Shown: positions 12,993-24,439 of the stretch, one piece after another
How the letters are laid out: each line of letters begins with the position of its first letter
How positions within the stretch are numbered: position 1 is the first letter of the stretch
Assembly (NCBI GenBank): GCA_001692895.1
Contig: KV748182.1
Location: 4,034,341 to 4,098,340 of the forward strand
DNA from: Cenococcum geophilum 1.58
Taxonomy: Eukaryota; Ascomycota; Dothideomycetes; Gloniales; Gloniaceae
Length of the DNA stretch: 64,000 nt
Direction: 5' to 3'
Notes under the pieces: model-generated
The model's database searches: none
Told to the model about the DNA's origin: nothing
The model's input: only the letters and a program-made list of their open reading frames with translations
Position numbers and translations under genes: made by a program

Positions 12993-14480
12993 GAGACCTA
13001 TAATTAATAGTAAAGGTAAAAGGAAAGATCTACTAATATATATAAAAGGGATTAGTAATAGAATATAACGTAGTTTTAGGCCTTAGCAGTATAAACTAAA
13101 TAGAATTAAGGGGCGCTAATAGCGTAACATTAATAAGGACTAAAAGCTAAAGTCTAAAATATAATAATACTAGTAGACGATATAAGCAATATAAGTGAAA
13201 TAATTGAGCAAGCTATTAAAATAGATAACTAGCTATACTAAAGCAATAAGTTAATTAAGGGATAATAGGACTAACGCATATAAAAAAGATATATTAGTAG
13301 GTGTTTAAATTATAGTATAGTGTAAAGCTAATAGATTTAAGCGGTATTAAAGAAACCTAAAGAGGAAATAAGAAACTATAGAAACCTAAAGGTTAAGAAT
13401 TAAGTACTTATAGAACTAAGGAGTAAAGGCTAAACTAGGGATCTTAATAGCAGGAGATGTTTAGGCGGACTCTATAGTAGAATAAGTAATTTAAAGGAGC
13501 TTATATAAATTATAGAAAATAAGGTTATTTTGCTAAAGACTATAAAGGTAATTAGAGTAACTATATGGTAAAAGGCACTTAAAATATAAACGTATAAGAA
13601 GATACTAGTATACTATAAGGAATAAAAAGTGTTTAATTAAGCACTTTACGTTTGACTATAATAACGTATATTAAATTTATAAGGATGCTAAATATAGCGT
13701 AAGCTATTAGCTATAGAACCCTAAATTAAAAGGGTTCTAGGGTGTATAAAATTTAGATAATAAGCGAAATAGACTCTATTATAGGAGAGATATATATAGA
13801 TATAATATATACGGATGGCCTATATAGTTAGTACACTATATAATACTTTTCTACAACTAGTATATAGTAAAAGACTAGCTATTTGCTAGAGTGGGTATAA
13901 ATAATATTACCTAAATACTTTTTATAAGTAAGGGCCTATATATAGTAATAAAATGGCTTATAGGTTAAGAAGTTTTTTAGTAGTTCTAGATAGTATATCA
14001 AACCCAATAGAAAGATATAAGAGGATACGCCCTATTCTAGCCCCTTAGGGACTAAATACCCCCACTAAGCTAAAGGCGATATATAGGCGAATTACTAAAA
14101 CCCTTTTACTAGCCCCTGGACCTTTTAAGATACCTTAAAAGTATAGTATAAAAGGTAGATATATTATAAGGTGAATAGGCTAGGTATTATACCTAAGCCT
14201 AACCCATTTAACTATATAAACTAAAAAGATAGTAGTAGTGTCCCGCGACTAGACGGACCGTCAGTTAGAATACCTTATAAGCTCTCTAGCCTAGGCATGC
14301 CGTATTAGTAGCGTAAGGTCTAATACTAGGTAAATGTAAAGCGCATAAGACTAGCTAAAAGGTTATACTTAGGTTTTTCCCTTACTAGGGATTTTTCCTA
14401 TAAATAGAAGGTAGAAACCTATATAGACTTAGAAAAGTGATTAAATCGGGCTATAAATAAAATTAGTAATAATAGATATA
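12993..14480 (+). mobile_element. Old Ty3-type gag fossil, right part
   Basis: Continues the element broken at 578. Around 13497-13545 the plus strand resembles a CCHC zinc-knuckle region of a retroelement gag. Farther right, to about 14480, the coding texture fades and I cannot place a protease or reverse transcriptase. Broken by many stops. The right border with the next element (about 14500) is not marked by a recognisable LTR. Confidence 0.4.
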
Positions 14481-14499
14481 ATGCACCTAAAGATTTAAT

Positions 14500-17117
14500 A
14501 ATGTTATGGGATACTCTCGTAAAACCTTATATATATCTACCTATTTCTACTAACTTAGCAACTAGAGACCGAATATAAGAAGGCAATCTAATAGCAATCT
14601 ACGGCAATCTAATGGCAATCTACCGCAATCTACTATATTCTACTAAGTTTTACTAAGTTCTACTAAATCTTACTAAGTTCTACTAGGACTACCACCTAAA
14701 TCCTATTCTGCTTTATATATATATTAACTAAGCAACTAAGTCTATAATATATACCCTTTCTTCCCATTTTCCTACCTTCTTTTCTTATATAATATTTTAA
14801 CTTTATTATATAGTTTATATATATAGCTTAATAGTATCTACTCCGCTATATATTATCGCCGCTTATACTTACGCTGTAATACTATATTATATTAAACCTA
14901 TACTACCTTACTCCGTCTAATATATAGAACAACTTAAAAGCCCCTATATCTATAACTGACTTATATAATATGTTTACTAAATAAATAAAGGGCCTATAAT
15001 AGGCCTTTATAGACGCTCTTATATAATAAAAGGCTTAACGCTAAGAGATAATTAGATCCTTAAGAAAGGAAATTAAAGAGATCTACTATAACCCACCGTT
15101 TACTATACTGTCGCCCCCACCTATTTCCACTAGTATTAACCTATAAGTACTAGATAGAAGAAATATATCTAAAACTAGCTCCTTAACCCTAAATTTACTA
15201 ACTAGTGGCCTAGTAAAAAAAGCTAACTAAACGTCTCCCTAATCCTCCCGCCTATTTAGGTAAAAGGAGTAAACTATGTTCCTTCTTTAACTAACTTAAG
15301 AACAAGCTAAACGGTAATATTAATCACTACCCTACTTTTAATAGCTAGTTATATTATACTATAAGCTACTTAATAAAAGGCGATATAAAAACTATATACC
15401 TATTTTAACTAAATACTATAAAAGAGCTAGTTGCTATACTAGAAGCCTCTTATAGCGACCCTAACTAAACTGCTACTATATAAAGGAAACTAAATAGGAT
15501 AGCATAGGGCTCTAAGAGCTTCCCGTTATACTTCGCTAAGTTTTATTACTATATTAAAGAAACTAAATAGAATAAATCTACCTTAATTAACCGCCTAATA
15601 GAATCTTTAAACACTAAATTAAAAGCATCCCCTATAGGAGTTATACTACTAGAAACTGTTACTACCTACGCTAATATTATTAATAGCTTATATAATAATA
15701 TACTACGCCTCGCTCTAAAACATATACCTTAATACTTTACCCCTTAGCCGCCTAGGACTCGTAAGAACCTAGACGCCATAGATATTAACGCTAGAACCCT
15801 CTCTTGTACCCTAAAAGGATCTACTAAATATAAATAACGTATTAAATACGGCCTTTATTTTAAATGCGGAAGCAATGCTTATATCTTAAGCTATTGCTCT
15901 ATCCTACTACCCTAAATATATATATATAAACAACTAGTATAGGAGTGTTCTATTGTTTTAAATATATAAAAGAGACAACTAGTATAAGTAACTAATCGCC
16001 TTAACTAAGCCCTATCTACTAATCCTAATTATTATCCAGCTCTAGCGTGTTATTTAATAAGCACCACTTATAAGGACGAAGCTATAACTAATACGCTATA
16101 AGAACTCCGCCCTAATCGCCTCTAAAAGGAAAGTTTTAAAGCTAAGTTACTCTCTAGGACGGCTCTACCTTAGGATCTTATTAAATACTTTAGATATTAT
16201 AAACTCTAACTCTTAGGATTATAGTATAACCGTTAACTATTATTTTTAGCAGAAAAATTAATAGGCTAATACTTAAGTTCTAATTAATATAGGAGCTAGT
16301 AGCATAGAATTTATTAATAAGATCTTTATATAAGATAATAGTTTTACCCTAACCCCTCTTAACCAGCATATTAATATATTTAGATTTAATAGTAAACGCG
16401 TAGTCTTAGGCTAAATTACTTACGTAGTATACCTAAGACTCTAATACCTAAACTATAAAGAACTAATTAGGCTTTTTATTACTACCCTAAGTTACTTAGT
16501 AATTCTTAAATAACTTTAAATAAAGCTATATAAGGTAACTGTTAATTAAGACAACCTTAAGCTTCTATTTACCGCCTTCCGTTATAAGCAAAAGTGCCTT
16601 ATAACTTACTACTTAGACCTAAAACTAAAATCTAAAAATCTATTAAGATCTACCCTATACTTAAGAAGTCTACCTAATTCTACTAGCCTAAGAATTCTAC
16701 TAAATTCCACTAATATAAGACTTCTACCAATATCTATTAAGGATCTAAAAGTTCTACTAATCCCTATAAATAGACCCTAAGAACTATATCACTCCATATT
16801 AAGTAAAAGCTTAAGCTTACTATATAAATATACTAGAAAGACTAATACTCTACTATAAAGAGTATACTTAAAGAACCTAAATCTAAATCTAATACTAACT
16901 CCGTACCTAATACTAAACCTAAAGCTAAATAAAAAAACTATATACGAAACTATAGATAACCTAAGTAAGCTTAACGCCCTAAATATCTGCATAATTAAAG
17001 CTACCCTACTAGCTTAACTTGCTAAAAGACCTAAATATACAATCTTTGCTGTTATAATAGCCGATATTAAGAAAGTCTTAGTACTAAAAAAGTATATTAA
17101 CCCTACTATAAAGGTAC
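14500..17117 (+). mobile_element. Ty3-type LTR retrotransposon fossil (E3), 5' two thirds
   Basis: Starts in a stretch of short CTAC/TTCTACTAAG-like direct repeats (14570-14690). Then follow a gag region about 14810-16200, a clear CCHC zinc knuckle at about 15853-15900 (FKCGSN start), a protease-like region about 16270-16560, a low-complexity linker about 16610-16780, and the start of reverse transcriptase at about 17040-17117. The reverse transcriptase resumes at 27759 after the E2 insertion. It is broken by many stops. No intact 5' LTR was found, so the left border is approximate. It is older than E2, which interrupts it. Confidence 0.6.
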
Positions 17118-17407
17118 TGTGGTGGTGTAATTTGGCCCCTAGATTTAACATCTAGATTAGGCATAGCTTCGGGAGAGCCTAGGCCTTCCACAAGTTATAT
17201 AGATCGGTCTAGAGCCCTTAGAGTCTTTAATAACTTAGGCAACACCAATAGACACACAACTTTCCTTAAATACACTCTTTTCTTTCTCTTCTTACTGCTT
17301 AATTCTGACTAATTGTAACCGACCGACAGACTGACCGACAGACTAACTAACAGACTAACTAACAGCACTGTGACTTTCCTATCTTAGAGAGGTCGTACCC
17401 TCCTATA
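17118..17407 (+). repeat. E2 left LTR, 290 bp
   Basis: Begins TGTGGTGGTG and matches 27469-27758 end to end. Contains imperfect GACTGACCGACAGACT-type short repeats (about 17320-17365). Read in reverse, these resemble the start of the E4 LTRs, which marks E2 and E4 as one family. The end is placed so that both LTRs close in (C/T)ATA and leave a GTAC duplication; alternative borders within 2 bp are possible. Confidence 0.85.
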
Positions 17408-17587
17408 TATTTTATAGCATTCCATATAAGGACGACAGCAAGCTCTTTAGATTAAAAGTCTGGTGCTCTATATACAGGAGACGCATAGGAACGATCTAAA
17501 ACTGTGATAGAATGACTAAGACTAAGAAGCACGGGCATATTAGCGACCTATGCGCAGCCACCACTACAAAGAATAAACCGACGACAC

Positions 17588-17968
17588 TTGCTGAGTTTTC
17601 TATACGGGAATAGTGGTCGGCAAGCAGTAATAAAAAGGTGGGTATATAGCATAGTAAGACAAAGGATAAAAGGAAGAACTATGGCACACCAGGAACGGCA
17701 GAGAAAAATCTTTTACATTTTATTTACTATATTTACAACAGTCTATACTATTATTCTCGTATTTATCGGAGCTACCTTTAAATTTATAATAATGGCGATA
17801 GTACTAGTAAAGGGATTATTAGGAATATTAGGCCTATTCTATAATAACGGTAAGGGCGCTAAAAAGGGAGAGGAAAGTAAGCAGCCTATTAAACCGCGAA
17901 GCTCTCCTAAACTAGGGCATGCGATACCAACCCTAACTCCTATAATGTTAGGGACCGATAACCCTTAA
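17588..17968 (+). mobile_element. Longest open stretch in E2 gag region
   Basis: A 126-codon open stretch near the 5' end of E2. It has a hydrophobic block around residues 43-82 (rich in I, L, V and F) followed by a Lys/Pro-rich tail. It lies where gag begins in this element. The hydrophobic block is unusual for gag, but the frame is part of a decayed retroelement, so I would not treat it as a host gene. Confidence 0.4.
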
Positions 17969-20900
17969 CAGACAGAGGATAGGGGTTACAAGGTCCACCT
18001 GCCTGTCCCTAAAAAAACTATAGGTCCGCTACCTTCTACTAGACTACTAATAGAACGAGATAAGGTATATATTATAGCCCAGCCTATGCCGGCTCTGGGA
18101 ACCCCTAGGACCCCTTACTTTACGGGATAAAACGTGTTGCAATTTATTAAGCAGTATAAGCGGCTATGTATCTAGCACTGTATTATAGATAACAAAAAGT
18201 ATTAAGGACTTCCAGAGTATTACGACTATTAGATAGGGACATAGATTAGAAATCTGCCTAAGTTTGCTATTAGTAACTAGATGGAACTTATAGGAAAGCT
18301 TAGGACAGACTACTAAGGAAGTAACTATTTTTAATAAGTTAAAACGGTAGAATTCTTAAAAGCTTATATACTGCAGTATAGGAATACTCCACCTAGCAGT
18401 ATACGCGAATACTATAGGCAGTTCACGTTAATCTCCCAAAAGGTTACTAAGGCTGGTAATTTAGAAAACCGTAAATAAGGGTACTAGTTCGCAAGAGGAC
18501 TCCTATTTAAATACTAAAGATATATAATAACTAAAACAGAAGCCGACCCTAATAGGCAAGAGTCTTTTAACTTCCACCTGCTGAGGAGAGCTGTAGAAGA
18601 CAGGCTTAATTCACATAAAGGCGCTAATTAGTTATTAATAATAAATCCTAAGGAATAAGGCCTTTATTAGCTAGTTAAACAATTCCATAATTAGCAACCA
18701 GCTATAATAAACCAAAGAGATACTGCCCTTTAACTACCTATAGTCTCTTAGCCAAGCAAGTTAGCAAATACCCGTTAAACAACTTAGGAAACAGACCCCA
18801 AACTAGAGAAACTTACTAATTAACTCCGGAAGCTTAATCTTAGGACGGTTAAATTAGCAGGCGTTATATCTTTAATGCCGTTTCTAGATAGGATTTGCTA
18901 AGATCTAATATGGTACATATAGCTCCTAAATAGGGCGTTAATGCGTTAAGAATAAATGGACCTATAACCGGCACTAGGTAACAATAAACCGCAGCCGCCC
19001 TATAAGGGAGCGCTATAAGAATAATATAAGCCGGGCCTAGGAAGGTATAGAGGGCTAAGGAACTTTAGCGCATACTAGACACAAAATCAGACGTATTATG
19101 GATGCGGGGGTGCCTATCATTTTATTAATCAGTGTCCAGAGCTTAAAGAGTTAGTTTATTATGGTTTCCTATATATAAACAAAAACAACCAAATATACGC
19201 TAAAATACGTAAGCGCCTAGGAAATACAATTCCGTATTTACCGAGCGACAATTAGATTTAGTTCCTTAAAGACTAGCTAAGGTAGAACGCGAATATTAAT
19301 CCTAATACGCTAGCGACAGGTGTCTAACTAAAGGCAACTTCCGTAGAGCTTATAGAGGGTAGTGACGCTAAAAGCAAAGAGGAACTTGGTAAGTCCTGGG
19401 AAGATATATACCAAGTAGAGTCGATATACATTAATTCGGTAGGGGCCGCAACCTAGTTATAGCCTACGCCGTGGGTATATAATCTTAGGAGACCGTAAGG
19501 GGAAGTAAGGGTAACAAAACAGCCTCTAAAACCATCTGGTCCGCGACTAGCAACGGTTTAAAATATATAATTAGGAGGACATATCTAAATTGCACTATAG
19601 CCCTAGCAGTAGGCTCCTCTACTACCGTTAAGCAGTAATAGGGGTAATAAAATAAATTACACCGAATAGCTAGGACAGACGGAGCAAATAGTGGATATAA
19701 TAACGATAGTTAAAGCATTATAACTAAAGCCAGTTAGGATAATAGACATACTAAAAGGAAACGTCCTAAGCCTAACTGTAATGGCGGATAAGATCTTGTC
19801 AAAAACCATTAAAGTTATTATTGGTGACTGTCTTGTGTATATACCTAAAGTTATAAGGCTATTCTTTAAGCCTCTCTCGCTACCCCTTACGGAGCCTTAC
19901 TAATAGAAGTAGGAGGACGTTAAGGCATCCGTGTTATTAGCACACCTAACGTTCTATACTAATTAAGCCGGCCTAATAACTACCGAAGTAGACCAGATCG
20001 AACAAGAAGTAGGATTTGTCCGGTTTTAAAGGTAATACCTAAAGGTAGAAGCGCAGATAGGAGACGGAAGGGCTAAATGCCTAATTAACTCTAGAGCTGA
20101 GCTTAACCTAATTAAGGAAAGCGTAGCCCTACGACATAGCCTACTAATATTAAGTCTGCCTTTATAGTTACAAGGCGCGCGTCTAACATCTACAAATGGA
20201 ACTTAGTCTAAGTTCATTGGGCTAGTATATACAGTCCCTATAGTGATAGGTAACGTCTTAATATCTATAACGTTTATTGCTGTAGGGGAAATGTCATATA
20301 AGGTAATACTTAGTAAGCTATAGTTAGTAAGGGCTAGACTAGTAACAAAACAAACCGCAACAGGTTAGGTATCTTATATTATTTAATTAGAAGATAGCAG
20401 AGTCGAAATAAGGTTCTTAACGTCCTATAAAGATGCGATGTTCTTTAAACTAGATAAAGGTATTAGTATGGAAAACAGTTTAGGAAATGTATAGCTAGTA
20501 TAACCACTAGGATTGTATCCGGGGTTACTTATAACCCAGCGCATTAGGATAAGGAGGATATTAAGAATAAAGAGAAGGGAAATAAGGTATGGCTCCAACA
20601 CGGACGTATACCGTTTTAGATATCCGCTAAACAGAGCCATTGGTAGGGAGAGGAGCATAATATTAGATAGAGAGAGCTTGACAGTAAAACGTTAAAGAAA
20701 GTCCTAAAGAAATACTTAAGAAAGAATTGGAAGCTAGTATTTAAAGCAAAAGCTAAATCCCTTATATATTAAATGTTAAAGACAACGGATCTATTTATAA
20801 TGTAAATAAAAAGCTGCCGGAGTAAGGCCTAACTAAGTGCCATAAATATAGCAACCGTATATAAACGGAAGGCAGATAAGGTCCACCTAGTTAATTTATT

Positions 20901-23900
20901 AGCACTAGATGGAACAGTTATAGGAGGTATAGTGAAATAGCAAGAGGTGGCCTTACGTTAACAGAAGGCGTCCATCTAAGGATTGCCTCTTAAACTATAT
21001 AATTATTTTCTTAAGCCGCAATACACTAAGCTAGCCTGCGGTGTACAACTAAAGCCAGAATAATTAGAGCGCATAATTATAGGAGATATTTAGCTAAGAG
21101 AACGAGAGATCCTTAAGGCCATGTTGTTTAACCAAGAAGAGGCTCTAGTATAGGAGTTCTCTAAGATAGGTCGCGTCAGCAAAGACGTAACTCTACTACT
21201 GAAGATTAAAACCGTGCCGTATGAAGTATAGTAAGTACCGAACTTTCTAGTACCTAGGGCCCTATGAGGAGAAGTAATAAATATGTTACGAGAATGACTA
21301 GCTTAAGGGACTCTAGAATATTGCAAAAGCCTATATAGGAATCTATGGTTTCTTATAAGTAAGAAGGAACGCAATAAGTACCAATTAATTAACGCGGCAA
21401 TAAATATTAACCGAGTAACTGTTAGGGACGCAAATCTGCCGCTATATGCTAATGAATTTTCCAAGGAGTTTATGGGGTATAAGGTTATGTCTCTAGTGGA
21501 CTTCTTTTTGGGCTATAACTAATTGGAGCTAAATGTAGAAAGCCGGAACCTAACGGCTTTTGCAACACCTTTGGGACTTCTATAATAAATGACGGTACCT
21601 ATGGGAGGCATAAATTCCGTAGCCTAGTTCGTGCGGATGATTACTAAGATCTTAGAATGACACATCCCACACCATGCCCTGCCATTTCTAGATAATATTA
21701 TAGTAAAAGGCCCACAGACAGTATATAATAGGGAGGAGAGCCTTTTAGGTGTATGTAGATACATTCTGGAATATATTATATAGCTAGACGGGGTGCTTAT
21801 AGATTTGGAATGAGCTAGGTATACGATCTTAGGCGCAAAGTCTCATTTCTATAAAGACGAGATTATAGTGGTTGGTTACCGCTATAATAGAAAAGGATAA
21901 TATCCGGAAGAGTTAAAGGTCGTAAAGATCATTTACTAGAAAGACTATAAAGACGTTACATCGGCCTAAGCGTTCTTAGGAGTTGTCGTATATTACTAAA
22001 TATAGGTAGAAGACTTTATAATTAAGGCAGAGCCAATCTTCCGACTACTATAAGTGAACGTTCTGTTTGTATAGGGTATAGAGCAGATAGCCGCTATAAA
22101 GACTCTAAAGTATATAGTCACTACTACACCCGTATTAGTTTAGCTAGATTATAGTAAAGGGGCTAGGCTAATTATTCTCGCCGTTAATAGATGTAAGAAT
22201 AGATAGGGGTGCGGCCTTATACAACTAGACGTGCAAGGTTATTATTACCTGTGTTAATATAAAAGCGGCATCTAGTCTTAGGCGGAGCAGAAATATAACT
22301 TAGGAAAGCTTAAATATCGGGCATTAGTATATATATTAAAGAAGTGTCGCGTATACCTATACGGTGTTCACTTTATAGTAGAGACGGACGCAAATACCCT
22401 AGTCGCATAATTAAATTATGCCGCCACTAATTTACCCGGAGCCTTAATAACAAGATAGCTAGCATGGATCTAGCTATAGGACTTTAATATCAGATATATG
22501 CCGGGGAAGAAGAATAGCCTAGCTAATGGACTTTTGTGACGACTACCTAATGGTAAACAACCTAATAAGCTAACTAAGGATATTAAAGAGTTTATTAACT
22601 ATAAACTAAGTGCCTTAAAATATATAGCTGCCCCTCTTAAAATGGAAGCGGGTCTACCATTAAAAGACTTATATTTAGAGAAATCTTAAAAGATTACAAA
22701 GTGGCTAGTAACCTTATAACGTCCGGAAGAGATAAATACTAAAGAGTTTAAAAAGTTTAAACGATATACGCTAAAGTTCCTAGTGCGTAATTAACAGCTC
22801 TTTCGCCAGTAGTTGAAAAATATACTAATATAAAGGGTAGTTAATAATAAGGACGCTTAGTAGGAGATTATTAAAAGCCTTTATAATTAAAGCGGATATT
22901 ACGGACAAAAGGGAATATATTAGAGGGTCTTAAATTAATATTGGTGGCTAGGGCTATGGGATTAGATATCATAGCATATTAAGTTGTGTCTATAATACTA
23001 GGAGCAATAGCCGGGATAGGAAGAAGAAGTAATATACCCTATATAGGAGTCCACCTTATAGTAATAAGTAGTAGTGGATATTACGTTTATGCCTTTAAGC
23101 TATCTCGGATTCCAGTACCTAGCTATTACTTAAGAATATATATCTAGATAGGTAGAGGCTTGGGCCCTTTAAAATAAGGATATAAAAAGTATAGCGAAGT
23201 TCCTCTATAAAGATATTATCTACTAATAGGGAGCATTCAGACAGCTCTCTATAGATAGTGGAAGAGAGAATACTAACGTTACCGCTGCGCTTATAGAGCT
23301 CTATAATATTAAGAGGGTTATAGCTTTTACTTACTACGCTTAGGCGTAAGGCTTTATAGAGCGAGGCTATAGACCTATAATAGATACTTTAGCGAAGATA
23401 GATGGCTTATAGCTAGATAATCTTTATACTATTTTATAGGCAGATAGGATAACTATTAAGCGGCTTATAGGAATAACACTAGCAAGAGTTATATGCGGAT
23501 ATAAGCATATCCTTCCTATTAAACTCTATATACCCACTTAGTAGACGCTGCCTTAGCAAACAGTCCGGACCACTGTAGAGCTACTAGCACTTTGTGTAAA
23601 GTAGTTTGACTAAAGGGATGCAGATATAAAAGAGGCTATTACGCGTATAAAACGACTAAGAGTAGCAAATAAGGAGTACTTTAATAACACCTACCATATT
23701 CGCTAGGACGGATTTAAGGTTAGAAATATAGTTATGCTTTATAACACGCAGCTTAAGTAAGACTATTCTAGTAGTTGTAAGTTAAATCTAAAATGGCTAA
23801 GCCTGTTCCGCGTATATAAGAGTTACCCTTATAAAGGATAGTACTTAATTAAGGATCTTAACGGCATGCCATTCCGTGATTAAACTCCAGGGAATAAATT

Positions 23901-24305
23901 AAAGAAGTTCTATTAACAACGGATATTTAAGGTCCACTAGGAAGACTAGCTTAACTAGTTAGGCGGAACTATGCTATAAGAAATAACAGCAGAGCTAGAA
24001 CCTAAGAAGGATGTTATATAAAATCCACTAGTATTGCAACGCCGTGTAGTTTAAGAAGTGCGCGTTCTAGAAAGATCGTTTGATAGAACTAAGTACGAAA
24101 TATTTAACTAGGGGACAGTTAAGTTCTAAGGTAGGGGAGGGGATATAGATAATAGCCGTGCAATCCATCCGTTTATTTACTATATTTCCTAAAGCTCTTT
24201 CTATTACGCTTTCTTATTTACTTTTTTTAGTTATAGGAATCTAATACGTAGTGGCAGTAAGGTAAGGACAGAAAAATGTTTACGTATAACTATCTAGTAT
24301 TGTTC

Positions 24306-24426
24306 ACTGTAAAGATATTAGTTCCGCTTACCGCCTTTACTAAGCTAATAGTGATTTTCCATCCTAGGGATGGAAAATTATAATTGGTCTATTTAACGAT
24401 TAGAGCCAGTAGAACTCTATACCACT
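24306..24426 (+). repeat. Hairpin repeat A, copy in E2
   Basis: The core at 24353-24379 is an almost perfect inverted repeat with arms GATTTTCCATCC and GGATGGAAAAT, the best preserved of the four copies. It is preceded by a GCTTACCGCC block and followed by an AGAACTCTATACCAC block shared with the other copies. It lies between the integrase and the accessory region. Confidence 0.65.
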
Positions 24427-24439
24427 ACCTAGATTCGGT

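Noticed and set aside
17588-17968. A possible envelope or membrane-protein gene because of the hydrophobic block
   Set aside because: It lies at the gag end of E2, not after pol, and no signal peptide or further membrane architecture follows.
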